In this document: piece by piece, positions 42,270-50,888 of the stretch
Layout: the number at the start of each line of letters is the position of its first letter
How positions within the stretch are numbered: the stretch's first letter is position 1
Assembly (NCBI GenBank): GCA_035557635.1
Contig: DATMDR010000049.1
Location: 14,551-78,550, forward strand
Direction: 5' to 3'
Length of the DNA: 64,000 bases
Origin: VRUE01 sp035557635
GTDB taxonomy: Bacteria; Actinomycetota; Thermoleophilia; Solirubrobacterales; 70-9
Notes under the pieces: generated by a model
Database searches by the model: none
The model's input: the letters and a program-made list of their open reading frames with translations, nothing else
What the model was told of the DNA's origin: nothing
Made by a program: the position numbers and the translations under genes

Positions 42270-43702
42270 CCGACTTCGACGTCGCCGTGATCGGCGGCGG
42301 CGCAGCCGGCCTCTGGACAGCCCTGCGGACCGCCGAGCGCGGCGGTTCGGCCTGCCTGGTCTCGCGCACGCCGCTCGCGCAGAGCGCCAGCTTCTGGGCG
42401 CAGGGCGGCCTCGCCGCGGCGCTGGAGGCGGGGGACTCGTCCGCCGGCCACGCCGCCGACACGATCGCCGCCGGACGCGGCCTCTGCCGTCCCTCCGCCG
42501 TCGAGGTGCTGGTCGCGGAGGCCCCGGGCGCGATCCAGGCCCTGCGCGAGCGCGGCGTCGTCTTCGACCTCGACGAAGACGGAGAGCTGGCGCTGGGCCT
42601 CGAGGGAGGCCACACGCGGCGCCGAATCGTCCACTCCGGAGGAAGCCAGACCGGCCACGAGATCACCTCAAAGCTGGCGGCGATGGTCGCCGCCGAGCCA
42701 CGGATCGAGGTGCGGGAGCGAACCTCGGCGACGGCGCTGTGGAGCGACGGCGAGCGCTGCCACGGACTGCTCACCGAGGGCGACCCGATCGCCGCCGCGG
42801 CGACCGTGCTGGCGACCGGAGGTGCGGCGGCGCTGTGGCGGCGCACCACCAACCCCTGGGGGGCGATCGGCGCCGGGCCGACGATGGCCTCCGCGGCCGG
42901 GGCAGACCTGGCGGACCTGGAGCTATGCCAGTTCCACCCGACCGCGCTGGCCCTGCCGGGAACGCGCTTCGACGGGCTGCTGATCACGGAGGCGGTGCGC
43001 GGCGAGGGCGCCCTGCTGCTCGACGCCGGCGGCCGCCGCTTCACCGACGAGCTGGCGCCGCGCGACGCGGTCACGGCCGCGATCCTCGACCGGATGGCGG
43101 CCGACGGCGGCGAGTCCGTGCAGCTCGACCTGCGAGAGATCGAGCCGGCTCGCTTCCCCAACGTCTTCGCCTCGCTCGAAGAGGCGGGGCTCGACCCGCG
43201 CGAGCGGCCCGTCCCGGTCTCGCCCGCCGCCCACTACACGATGGGCGGGGTCGCGGTCGACCTTGACGGCCGCTCCTCGCTGGCCGGCCTCTACGCGGTC
43301 GGCGAGTGCGCCTGCACCGGCCTGCACGGGGCCAACCGGCTCGCCTCCAACTCGCTCAGCGAGTGCTTCGTGTTCGGCGAGCGCGCCGCGGCGGCCGCCC
43401 TGGGCGAGGATCGGCCCACCGCTGCGCCGCCGGCGCCCAAGTGGCGCTTCCAGCCCCCCACCGAAGCGACGCGCGACGCGGTCTGGCGCCTCGCCGGGCC
43501 GCAACGCCGGGGCGAGCAGCTCGAGGAGCTGCTCGGAGAGCCCTACCCCCTGGCCGCCGCGATCGCCCGCTGCGCGCTCGAGCGCCACGAGTCGCGCGGC
43601 GGCCACCTGCGCGCTGACTTCCCCCACCTCGACCCGGAGCTGGACGGGATCCACATCGTCCTCGGCCCGGACGGCGTCACCCGGCGCGAGCGCTGGGCCT
43701 GA
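42266..43702 (+). CDS. nadB: L-aspartate oxidase
   Basis: This FAD enzyme oxidises L-aspartate to iminoaspartate for NAD synthesis. The 478-residue protein has the dinucleotide fold (DVAVIGGGAAGLWTALRTAE), SASFWAQGGLAAAL, the HSGG loop near 120, ELCQFHPTALALPGTRFDGL and TGLHGANRLASNSLSECFVF, typical of NadB. The strand residues DFDVAV precede GTG 42287, the first ordinary start. The likely real start is ATA at 42266, which overlaps the previous stop and has GAGAGG ten bases upstream. nadA and nadC are not in this window. Confidence 0.9.
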   Translation: MADFDVAVIGGGAAGLWTALRTAERGGSACLVSRTPLAQSASFWAQGGLAAALEAGDSSAGHAADTIAAGRGLCRPSAVEVLVAEAPGAIQALRERGVVFDLDEDGELALGLEGGHTRRRIVHSGGSQTGHEITSKLAAMVAAEPRIEVRERTSATALWSDGERCHGLLTEGDPIAAAATVLATGGAAALWRRTTNPWGAIGAGPTMASAAGADLADLELCQFHPTALALPGTRFDGLLITEAVRGEGALLLDAGGRRFTDELAPRDAVTAAILDRMAADGGESVQLDLREIEPARFPNVFASLEEAGLDPRERPVPVSPAAHYTMGGVAVDLDGRSSLAGLYAVGECACTGLHGANRLASNSLSECFVFGERAAAAALGEDRPTAAPPAPKWRFQPPTEATRDAVWRLAGPQRRGEQLEELLGEPYPLAAAIARCALERHESRGGHLRADFPHLDPELDGIHIVLGPDGVTRRERWA

Positions 43703-43751
43703 GCTGAGTTCGTCTTTTCTCGCCTATATGGCGAATAAGTACAAACTCAGC
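43703..43751. other. Nested inverted repeats in nadB-hyuA gap
   Basis: GCTGAGTT (43703-43710) pairs with AACTCAGC (43744-43751), and inside it CGCC (43721-43724) pairs with GGCG (43730-43733), plus a flanking T-A pair. The region is AT-rich compared with its neighbours. It could be a terminator or an RNA leader for the hydantoinase-type genes; no start or ribosome site lies inside. Confidence 0.4.
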
Positions 43752-43772
43752 CTCAGCAGGTAGCGTCAGCTC

Positions 43773-45752
43773 GTGCTGCTCGGGGTCGACGTAGGCGGAA
43801 CCTTCACCGACGCGGTCCTCTTCGACGGGGAGCGGGTCCACACGGCGAAGCTGCCAACCACTCCCGCGGACCAGTCGCGGGGCGTGATAGCGGCCGTCGA
43901 GGAGGTGCTGCACCTCGCCGGCGCGGACGCAGCCGAAGTCGAGACCTTCTCGCACGGGATGACCGTGGGGACCAACGCCCTGCTCGAGGAACGGGGTGCC
44001 CGCACCGCGCTCGTCGCCACGCGCGGCTTCGCCGACCTGCTCGAGATCGGCCGCCAGGACCGTCCCGACCTCTACCGCCTCTGTGCGCCGAAGCCGGCGC
44101 CGCTGGTCGCCCCCGAGCTGCGCTTCGAGGCGACCGAGCGGGTCGGCCCGGAGGGGATCCTCGAACCCCTGGCCAAAGAGGAGCCCCAGCGACTGGCCGA
44201 CGAGCTGCGTGCGACCGAGGCCGAGTCGGTCGCGATCTGCCTGCTCTTCTCCTACCTCGACCCCACGCACGAGCAGCAGATCGCCGCGCACCTGCGTCGC
44301 GAGCTGCCGGGGGTCCACGTCTCCGCCTCGCACGAGGTCCTGCCTCGCTTCCGCGAGTACGAGCGCTGCTCGACCACCGCGATCGACGCCTACCTCTCCC
44401 CCCTGCTCGGCCGCTACCTGGGGCGGCTCGGCGAGGCCGCTGCCGACCTGGGCCTTCCCACCCCGCTGGTGATGCAGTCCTCGGGCGGAGTTGCCAGCGC
44501 CGGGGAGGCAGCGCGGGCGGGCGCCTGGAGCGTCCTCTCCGGCCCGGCCGGTGGCGCCGTCGGTGCCGGGCTCCTCGCCCGCGCCTGCGGTGACGGCAAC
44601 GCGCTCGGCTTCGACATGGGCGGCACCTCCTGCGACGTCTGCGTGGTCGAGGACGGAGCCGTGAGGAGAACCGGGTATCGCGAGATCGCCTGTCGCGTGA
44701 TCCAGCTGCCGATGGTCGACGTGCACACGGTCGGCGCCGGCGGCGGCTCGATCGGCTGGAGGGATGCGGGCGGGGCGCTGAGGGTCGGGCCTCGATCGGC
44801 CGGGGCCGAACCCGGTCCCGCCTGTTATGGGCGCGGCGGCGCCGAGCCGACCGTCACCGACGCCAACCTGTTGCTCGGCTATCTCGCCGCCGACTCCCGC
44901 CTCGCCGGCGACGTCGCGCTCGACGCCGGGGCCGCCAGCGAAGCGATCGCCTCGCTCGCCACCCCGCTCGGGCTCGGTGAGCTGGAGGCCGCGGAGGGAA
45001 TCGTCCGCGTTGCGAACCAGGAGATGGTGCGGGCGCTGCGGGTGGTGACGGTCGAGCGGGGGGTCGACCCGCGCCACTTCGCGCTACTGCCCTTCGGCGG
45101 CGCCGGGCCGATGCACGCCGTCGCGATCGCCGCCGAGCTCGGCATCGAGCGCATCCTCTGCCCCCGTGCCAGCGGCGTCCTCTCGGCGCTCGGGCTCTGC
45201 GCCTCCGAGCAACGGCGCGATACGGCGCGCACCGTGATGCTCAGCGGCAAGGAGCTCAGCGCCGAGCGAATCGCCACGGCCGTCGACGACCTGATCGCCG
45301 GGCTCGACGGCGATCTCGACGATGCCGAACCCGAAGTCGCCTACGAGATGCGCTACCTGGGTCAGGCCTTCGAGCTGCCTGTCCCCGGCGACAGGCGTCC
45401 GGATCCCGAGGACCTGGTCGAGCGCTTCGAGCAGGCGCACGAGGAGCGCTATGGCCATCGCGACCCCGACGGCGAGGTAGTCCTCGTCCACATCCGCCTG
45501 GCGATGGTCAAGCCGGGACCGCAGCCCCGACCGGTCGCGGCACCGGAGGGCAGCCTCGAGCGAAGCAGGCGAGACGCGCGCTTCAACGGCGAGTGGGTGG
45601 AGACCCCGGTCCTGCGCGGCGAGCCGGGCACGGGGACGCAGGTCGAGGGACCGGCGATCTTCGAGCTGCCGGAGGCGACCTTCGTCGTGCCGCCGGGCTG
45701 GAGCGCCGCTGTCGACAGGACGGGAACGATCGTCGCGGAGGTCGATCGGTGA
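43773..45752 (+). CDS. hyuA: Hydantoinase/oxoprolinase family protein, subunit A
   Basis: The 659-residue ATP-dependent amidohydrolase A subunit has an actin-like N-terminal nucleotide site LLGVDVGGTFTDAVLFDG, the TFSHGMTVGTNALLEERGA motif, the central GNALGFDMGGTSCDVCVVE and VGAGGGSIGWRD. The C-terminal part has LLPFGGAGPMHAVAIAAELG. It pairs with the following B subunit (GTGA overlap) to form a HyuA/HyuB complex acting on N-methylhydantoin, 5-oxoproline or an aryl ketone. Substrate not determinable. Confidence 0.93.
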   Translation: MLLGVDVGGTFTDAVLFDGERVHTAKLPTTPADQSRGVIAAVEEVLHLAGADAAEVETFSHGMTVGTNALLEERGARTALVATRGFADLLEIGRQDRPDLYRLCAPKPAPLVAPELRFEATERVGPEGILEPLAKEEPQRLADELRATEAESVAICLLFSYLDPTHEQQIAAHLRRELPGVHVSASHEVLPRFREYERCSTTAIDAYLSPLLGRYLGRLGEAAADLGLPTPLVMQSSGGVASAGEAARAGAWSVLSGPAGGAVGAGLLARACGDGNALGFDMGGTSCDVCVVEDGAVRRTGYREIACRVIQLPMVDVHTVGAGGGSIGWRDAGGALRVGPRSAGAEPGPACYGRGGAEPTVTDANLLLGYLAADSRLAGDVALDAGAASEAIASLATPLGLGELEAAEGIVRVANQEMVRALRVVTVERGVDPRHFALLPFGGAGPMHAVAIAAELGIERILCPRASGVLSALGLCASEQRRDTARTVMLSGKELSAERIATAVDDLIAGLDGDLDDAEPEVAYEMRYLGQAFELPVPGDRRPDPEDLVERFEQAHEERYGHRDPDGEVVLVHIRLAMVKPGPQPRPVAAPEGSLERSRRDARFNGEWVETPVLRGEPGTGTQVEGPAIFELPEATFVVPPGWSAAVDRTGTIVAEVDR

Positions 45753-47260
45753 GCCGGCTCGACCTGATCGCACTCCAGGTCCTGGTCGGCGGCCTGCGCG
45801 CGGCCTGCGACGAGATGGGCGCGGCCCTGATCCGCTCCGCCTACTCGGCCAACATCAAGGAGCGCCGCGACTGCTCCACGGCGCTCTTCGACACCCGCGG
45901 GGAGCTGGTGATGCAGGCCGAGCACATTCCCGTCCACCTCGGCTCGATGCCGGACGCGGTCGCCGCGGTGCTGGGCGAGGAGCAGCGCCCCGGCGTCTCC
46001 TGGATCCTCAACGACCCTTACCGGGGCGGCACCCACCTGCCCGACATCACCCTGATCGCCCCAGTCTTCTTTGCCGGCGAGCTGCTCGGCTTCGCCGCCT
46101 GCCGCGCCCACCACGCCGACGTCGGAGGACCGACACCGGGCGGGATGCCGGCGCGCTCGACGACTCTCGAGGAGGAGGGCGTGGTGATCCCGCCGACCCG
46201 GGTCGAGGACGGCGTGCTCGAGGGGCTCGCCCGGCAGATGCGATCGCCGCGCCAGCGGCTCGCCGACCTCATGGCACAGGGCGCCGCCAACCGAATCGGC
46301 GAGCTGCGCCTCGCCGAGCTCGCGGAGCGCCACGGTCCCGAGGAGCTCCGCGCCGGCATGGCGGAGATCCTCGACTATGCCGAGCGGCGCACCCGCGCCG
46401 CTCTCGCCGAGCTCCCCGACGGGGCCTACGCCGCCGAGGATGTGCTCGAGGACGACGCGGACGGAAGGCAGCGCGACGTCACCCTGAAGGTACAGGCGAG
46501 GATCTCCGGCGACCGCCTCACGCTCGACTTCACCGGCACCGACCCCGAGGTGGCGGGCAACCTCAACTGCCCGCTCTCGGTAACCAAGTCGGCCGCCTTC
46601 TTCGCCGTCCGCGTCCTCACCGACCCCGACGCGCCGCCCTCGGCCGGCGCCTACCGGCCGATCGAGGTGGTCGCGCCGGAGGGCTGCCTGCTCAACGCAC
46701 GCTTCCCGGCGGCGGTCGCCGCCGGCAACGTCGAGACCTCGAGCCGGGTCGCCGACCTGGTGATCTCCGCGCTCGGCGGCGCCCGCCCTGTCCCCGCCCA
46801 GGGGCAGGGGACGATGAACAACCTCACCCTCGCCAATGGGGACTTCACCTACTACGAGACGCTCGGCGGCGGCCAGGGTGCCTGTCCCGACGCCCCTGGC
46901 CCGAGCGCGATCCACGTGGCGATGTCGAACACGCTCAACACCCCGGTCGAGGCGCTGGAGACGGAGTTCCCGCTCCGCGTGCGCGAGCTCTCGCTGCGGC
47001 GCGGCAGCGGCGGCGAGGGCCGCGAGGCGGGCGGCGACGGCCTGACGCGGGAGATCGAAGCCCTCTCCCCGATGCGCTACGGCCTGATCTCCGAGCGCCG
47101 CCGTCACCCGCCTCGCGGCCGCGTGGGCGGCGCCGACGGGGCGCCCGGGCGGAACCTGCTGAACGGCGAGTCGCTGCCCGGCAAGGCCGAGGGCGAGCTC
47201 CGCCCAGGCGACAGGCTGCGGATCGAGACGCCAGGGGGCGGTGGGTACGACAAGCGTTGA
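45749..47260 (+). CDS. hyuB: Hydantoinase/oxoprolinase family protein, subunit B
   Basis: The 503-residue B subunit has RSAYSANIKERRDCSTALFD, AEHIPVHLGSMPDAVAAVL, NDPYRGGTHLPDITLIAPVF, CRAHHADVGGPTPGGMPARS with metal-ligand histidines, and AGNVETSSRVADLVISALGG. The C-terminus ends RPGDRLRIETPGGGGYDKR, as is typical. It starts with GTG, overlapping the A subunit stop. It is cotranscribed with hyuA and has normal length. Confidence 0.94.
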   Translation: MSRLDLIALQVLVGGLRAACDEMGAALIRSAYSANIKERRDCSTALFDTRGELVMQAEHIPVHLGSMPDAVAAVLGEEQRPGVSWILNDPYRGGTHLPDITLIAPVFFAGELLGFAACRAHHADVGGPTPGGMPARSTTLEEEGVVIPPTRVEDGVLEGLARQMRSPRQRLADLMAQGAANRIGELRLAELAERHGPEELRAGMAEILDYAERRTRAALAELPDGAYAAEDVLEDDADGRQRDVTLKVQARISGDRLTLDFTGTDPEVAGNLNCPLSVTKSAAFFAVRVLTDPDAPPSAGAYRPIEVVAPEGCLLNARFPAAVAAGNVETSSRVADLVISALGGARPVPAQGQGTMNNLTLANGDFTYYETLGGGQGACPDAPGPSAIHVAMSNTLNTPVEALETEFPLRVRELSLRRGSGGEGREAGGDGLTREIEALSPMRYGLISERRRHPPRGRVGGADGAPGRNLLNGESLPGKAEGELRPGDRLRIETPGGGGYDKR

Positions 47261-47287
47261 GCGCCGATTATGTGACGGGCTTCACAC

Positions 47288-47316
47288 TTGGAAATCGGCA
47301 CTGTCTCGTCTAGAAT
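47288..47316 (+). promoter_or_regulatory. Sigma70-type promoter upstream of DUF1802 gene
   Basis: TTGGAA (47288-47293) and TAGAAT (47311-47316) are separated by 17 bp, giving a good match to a -35/-10 pair. About 100 bp of leader follow before the ATG at 47417; the leader contains the hairpin-like GGCGGGAAATTTCCGCC at about 47327-47343. Confidence 0.5.
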
Positions 47317-47416
47317 GCCGTGCTCGGGCGGGAAATTTCCGCCTGGACGGGATTCGAGTTCCGCTCGCAGTCCTCCAGTCTTAGAACCACCGAGCCTACT
47401 CAGGTACAGCTTCCAA

Positions 47417-48049
47417 ATGCCGATCGCTTTCAAGGAATGGGCCGTAACGGTCCGCGCACTCGCCGAGGGCGAGCAGCTGCTGACCCTGCGCAAGGGCGGA
47501 ATCCGCGAGGAGAACAAGCACTTCGAGCTCGAGCACGAACGCTTCTTCCTCTACCCCACCTTCGATCACCAGCACAACAACCTGGTGCGTGAGTCCCACC
47601 ACCCGGAGCTGGGCCGCGCCCTCGAGGAGGGCGTCTGGCCGGACGAGGACCCACCCCCGGGAGCGCTGCTGCAGGACGGCGGCATCGCCCAGCCCGACCG
47701 GGTCCGGCTGCGCGCCTGGGCTGAGGTGACCGACCACATCACCGTCACCGACCCGCGCATCGTCGACGGGCTCTCCCCCTTCTACGTCTGGACTCCGGAC
47801 TACGCCGAAAAGCGGCTGCGCTGGAAGCGGCGCCACCCGCTGCACGTGCTGCTGCTGCGGGTCCACCGCATTCCCCGCCCGGTCACCGTGCGGGTCCGCG
47901 AGGAGTACCACGGCTGCCGCTCCTGGGTCGAGATCGATCGCGATCTGCCCTTCGAGGGCACGCCGGTAATGGCCGACGAGGAGTTCGACCGCGCCCGCGC
48001 CGAGATCCGCGAGGTCTGCGCCGGCGCCGCCGAGCCCGTCCTGGTCTGA
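47417..48049 (+). CDS. DUF1802 family protein
   Basis: The 210-residue cytosolic protein has the family opening FKEWAVTVRALAEGEQLLTL followed by RKGGIREENKHFELEHERFF. Other features are LYPTFDHQHNNLVR and the C-terminal REEYHGCRSWVEIDRDLPFE. DUF1802 has no established function. It starts with ATG behind a promoter-like pair. No operon partner overlaps it. Confidence 0.85.
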   Translation: MPIAFKEWAVTVRALAEGEQLLTLRKGGIREENKHFELEHERFFLYPTFDHQHNNLVRESHHPELGRALEEGVWPDEDPPPGALLQDGGIAQPDRVRLRAWAEVTDHITVTDPRIVDGLSPFYVWTPDYAEKRLRWKRRHPLHVLLLRVHRIPRPVTVRVREEYHGCRSWVEIDRDLPFEGTPVMADEEFDRARAEIREVCAGAAEPVLV

Positions 48050-48094
48050 GTCCGTTTGTAGTCTCGACTCATTCCTTGGGTTGAGACGAAATCC

Positions 48095-48826
48095 CTGAGC
48101 TTCACCGCGCGCCACGACAGCGGCGACGCCTCCTTCGCCGAGCGCACCCTCGACCGCATGGAGGACCTGCGACTGCGCCTCGAGGACCGCTTCGAGCGGG
48201 TTCCCGGCGACGTCACCGTCGTCGTCCACACCAACCCGATCTGGCTCTCGCTGGCGCACCCGTTCCTGCCCGCGGCGCGCTGGTCGGCGGCGGCGGCCGG
48301 CCGCCGCTACCTGGCCGGCTGGGCGATGGCGACCGAGCTGCACGTCCTCAACGACCCCCACATGGAACGCCGCGCCGCCGGCGAGGACTCGCGCGAAGCC
48401 CTGCGCGGCACCGCCGAGCGCCTCTACGCGCAGCTCGTCCTCGCCGCCAACAACCCGGAGCTCCCCCCCGCCTGGACGCCGCGCCGCTTCGCCCGCTACC
48501 TGCGCTGGGCCTGGCTGGTCGAAGGCGGCGCCCAGTACTTCGCCCGCCAGGTCGGCCTCTACCGCGCGGCGGTGATCCGCCGCCTGCGCGAGAGCGCCCG
48601 CCCCTCGTTCCCCCCCTCGCGGCGCGACGCGGTGATCCTCGGCGGCACGATCTTCGACCTGCTGGAGACCGAACGCGGCCCTGATGCCTGCGAGCGACTG
48701 GCCCTGGAGCTTCACTCCGGCGGCGCCGTTCCCACCCTTGAAGCCGCCTTCGAGGCCCGCTTCGGCGAGATCGAAGCCGCCTGGCGCGACTACCTGCGTG
48801 AGGTCAACCGGCCCAGCGCCGACTAG
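48095..48826 (+). CDS. Degenerate peptidase-MA-like protein
   Basis: The 243-residue protein has features of gluzincin-type peptidase MA domains: an N-terminal strand-helix SFTARHDSGDASFAERTLDR, a mid-domain WLVEGGAQYFARQVGLYR with the downstream glutamate, and a C-terminal ILGGTIFDLLETERG. The expected HExxH helix is replaced by RGTAERLYAQLVLAANN, so activity is probably lost. Conserved sequence extends upstream of ATG 48158, with only ATT 48071 or CTG 48095 as starts; CTG is used here. The stop overlaps that of the convergent DUF2007 gene. Confidence 0.5.
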   Translation: MSFTARHDSGDASFAERTLDRMEDLRLRLEDRFERVPGDVTVVVHTNPIWLSLAHPFLPAARWSAAAAGRRYLAGWAMATELHVLNDPHMERRAAGEDSREALRGTAERLYAQLVLAANNPELPPAWTPRRFARYLRWAWLVEGGAQYFARQVGLYRAAVIRRLRESARPSFPPSRRDAVILGGTIFDLLETERGPDACERLALELHSGGAVPTLEAAFEARFGEIEAAWRDYLREVNRPSAD

Positions 48827-49146
48827 GCCGCGCCGGTTCCCTCGAGCACCTCGCGGGCGTCGGCCGCGACCTCCTCGGCGACGAGGACTTCCCGCGGTCC
48901 GGCGGCGAGGAAGTCCGGCACGTCGAAGCCCGCTGCCCTCCTCAACATGCTCGGGATGCCGTGGGCGGTGAGCAGGCCCTGGATCATTTCCGCTTCCGCC
49001 TGCTGATGGGCGAAGGCCACCTTGACCAGTTTGCCGCCGCCGCCTCCACCGCCGCCGCCTTCCTCGTCGTGCCCGCGCGAGCCGCCGCCGCCACCGGCGT
49101 CTGTCTTGGCAGCGGGCTTCGCGCTATGAGACGTCGAGCTCGGCAT
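48823..49146 (-). CDS. DUF2007-like protein with Gly-rich linker
   Basis: The 107-residue protein has a disordered N-terminus including two glycine runs (about 18-38). It then has a small ferredoxin-like domain (KLVKVAFAHQQAEAEMIQGL, GFDVPDFLAAGPREVLVAEE) matching DUF2007 'putative signal transducing' proteins. ATG 49146 overlaps the Mec stop by 23 bp. It is the last gene of the cysO-cysM-mec run, so it may serve the same pathway; function unknown. Confidence 0.7.
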   Translation of the reverse strand: MPSSTSHSAKPAAKTDAGGGGGSRGHDEEGGGGGGGGGKLVKVAFAHQQAEAEMIQGLLTAHGIPSMLRRAAGFDVPDFLAAGPREVLVAEEVAADAREVLEGTGAA

Positions 49147-49525
49147 CGGCGATCTTCATCTCCTTGAGCCAGTAGGCCTTGACCTCGGGGGACTCGGGGT
49201 CGGCGAGGGAGACGATCAGGTAGGCCTGGTCCGGCCAGCTGACCGCCTCGTTGAGGTCCGTCTGCGAAGGGTACGCCGGGCTCTTCGTGTGGGAGTGGTA
49301 GATCGCCAGCAGCTCTTCCCCTTGCCCGCGCATCTCCTTTTCGATGATCCGGTACTGGTCGGCGGTGTCGATGCGGTAGCTGAACGGGCTGGCGAACTCG
49401 TTGCGAGCCCGGTAGACCGTCTGCGCAGCCCCGTCGGAGCCGCCGATGAGGCCGCAGCACTCGTTGGGCAGGTCCTCGCGCGCGTGCGCGACCATCTCGT
49501 CGATCAGCGACTGGGCGATCCGCAT
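49124..49525 (-). CDS. mec: Mec-type JAMM metallopeptidase
   Basis: The 133-residue JAB1/MPN zinc peptidase has a complete JAMM motif: Glu22 (NECCGLIGG), His77 and His79 (IYHSHTKSPAYP), Ser87 and Asp90. In Mycobacterium tuberculosis Mec releases cysteine from the CysO-cysteine adduct, and here it lies next to cysM and cysO in the same order. ATG at 49525 is preferred; GTG 49549 would overlap cysM by 7 bp and add eight non-conserved residues. Confidence 0.93.
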   Translation of the reverse strand: MRIAQSLIDEMVAHAREDLPNECCGLIGGSDGAAQTVYRARNEFASPFSYRIDTADQYRIIEKEMRGQGEELLAIYHSHTKSPAYPSQTDLNEAVSWPDQAYLIVSLADPESPEVKAYWLKEMKIADAELDVS

Positions 49526-49542
49526 CGCGACGAGCCGGCTGC

Positions 49543-50508
49543 CTACCACCAGACGGTGGAGTCGAGGTTCTCGATCTCCTCGATCGGCTTGGTGTAGACG
49601 CCGGAGGAGAGGTACTTCCAGCCGTCGTCGGGGATCAGGAAGACGACGTTGCCGCCGGGGAGCTCCTCGGCGATGCGGACGGCGATGCGGGCGATCGCGC
49701 CGGAGGAGACACCGGCGAAGATCCCCTCCTCGTCGAGCAGCTTGCGGGTCCAGACGACCGCGTCGCGGTTGGAGACCATGATCTTGCGGTCGAGCAGGGT
49801 GATGTCGATGATCGGCGGGATGAAGCCGTCGTCGAGCGAGCGCAGGCCGTGCACCATCTCGCCCTGCATCGGCTCGGCGGCGACGATCAGCGTCTCGGGG
49901 TCGTACTCCTTCAGCCGTCGCCCATTGCCCATCAGGGTGCCGCCGGTGCCGAGTCCGCCGACGAAGGCCGCGACCCCGTCCAGCTCTTCGAGGATCTCGA
50001 CCGCGGTGCCGTTGTAGTGGGCGAGCGGGTTGGCCTCGTTGCCGTACTGGTAGGGCATGTAGTAGCTGGGATCTTTGGACATCTCCAGGGCCACCTCGAC
50101 CGCGCCGTTGGAGCCCTTAGCGCCCTCCGAGTAGACGATCTCCGCCCCGTACATCTCGAGCAGCTGGGTGCGCTCCTCGGTGACGTTGTCCGGCATCACC
50201 ACCTTCAGCGGGTAGCCCTTGCGGCGGCAGATCATCGCCAGCGAGATGCCGGTGTTGCCGGAGGTCGGCTCGAGGATCGTCTGGCCGGACTCGATCGCCC
50301 CTTCGGCCTCGGCGGCCTCGATCATCGAGCGGGCGACGCGATCCTTTACCGAGCCGGTTGGGTTGCGCCCCTCGAGCTTGGCGTAGATCCGCACCTCGGG
50401 CTTCGGCGAGAGGCGCGGCAGCTCGACCAGCGGCGTGTTGCCGATCGACTCGACGACGTCGCCGTAGCGGCCCCCGCAGGGGCGGTTTAGTAGGTCGTCC
50501 TGGGCCAT
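49543..50508 (-). CDS. cysM: CysO-dependent cysteine synthase CysM
   Basis: The 321-residue PLP enzyme has the lysine Lys55 in NPTGSVKDRVARSM, the substrate loop EPTSGNTGISLAMICRRKGY and GGLGTGGTLMGNGRRLKEYD. It ends ENLDSTVWW, a long C-terminal segment characteristic of mycobacterial CysM, which uses O-phosphoserine and CysO thiocarboxylate instead of free sulfide. It lies between cysO and mec. The TACTTCAAAAAGTA palindrome with a TATACT-like -10 is 12 bp upstream. Confidence 0.95.
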   Translation of the reverse strand: MAQDDLLNRPCGGRYGDVVESIGNTPLVELPRLSPKPEVRIYAKLEGRNPTGSVKDRVARSMIEAAEAEGAIESGQTILEPTSGNTGISLAMICRRKGYPLKVVMPDNVTEERTQLLEMYGAEIVYSEGAKGSNGAVEVALEMSKDPSYYMPYQYGNEANPLAHYNGTAVEILEELDGVAAFVGGLGTGGTLMGNGRRLKEYDPETLIVAAEPMQGEMVHGLRSLDDGFIPPIIDITLLDRKIMVSNRDAVVWTRKLLDEEGIFAGVSSGAIARIAVRIAEELPGGNVVFLIPDDGWKYLSSGVYTKPIEEIENLDSTVWW

Positions 50509-50519
50509 CGCTCTCCCGT

Positions 50520-50533
50520 TACTTCAAAAAGTA
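50520..50533. promoter_or_regulatory. Palindrome shared by cysM and moeZ promoters
   Basis: TACTTCAAAAAGTA has 5-bp inverted arms around CAAA and is followed by TAG. On the minus strand it contains TATACT, usable as a -10. An almost identical site (62579-62592) precedes moeZ. Candidate operator for joint control of the CysO pathway; the binding protein is unknown. Confidence 0.55.
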
Positions 50534-50587
50534 TAGGGAGGCCGAGCCGGGCTGGCGGAGCGGGAGGACGCGGCTGGCCGAGGCGGG

Positions 50588-50863
50588 TTAGCGGCCGCCG
50601 GCCATGGCCGGCAGGATGACGACGGTGTCGCCGTCGGAGACGACGGTCTCGAGACCGTCGAGCACTCGCACGTCCTCGTCGTTGAGATAGACGTTGACGT
50701 AGCGGTTGAGGTCGCCGTCGGCGCCGAAGAGCTGGCTCTGGGTGTCGGGGTGCTCGGCGGTCAGCGCCCGCAGCACCTCGCCCACGGTCGAACCACTCGC
50801 CTCTACCTCAGGCTGGCCGCCGGTCTGCGTGCGCAGCACTGGTGGGATTCGAACCGTCGCCAT
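50588..50863 (-). CDS. cysO: CysO-type ubiquitin-like sulfur carrier
   Basis: The 91-residue beta-grasp protein of the MoaD/ThiS family opens MATVRIPPVLRTQTGGQPEV and has RYVNVYLNDEDVRVLDGLET. It ends ILPAMAGGR. The pathway needs a C-terminal Gly-Gly thiocarboxylate, but an Arg follows the diglycine, unlike the GG end of M. tuberculosis CysO. Removal by the adjacent JAMM enzyme (as QbsD does for QbsE) would make it active. It is cotranscribed with cysM and mec, and the moeZ 3' fragment lies 25 bp upstream. Confidence 0.92.
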   Translation of the reverse strand: MATVRIPPVLRTQTGGQPEVEASGSTVGEVLRALTAEHPDTQSQLFGADGDLNRYVNVYLNDEDVRVLDGLETVVSDGDTVVILPAMAGGR

Positions 50864-50888
50864 CGCCGGGAAACCTACCGCCTACCGG

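Noticed and set aside
49124..49549. Longer Mec from GTG 49549
   Set aside because: It adds residues not seen at the JAMM N-terminus and overlaps cysM; ATG 49525 gives the family start.
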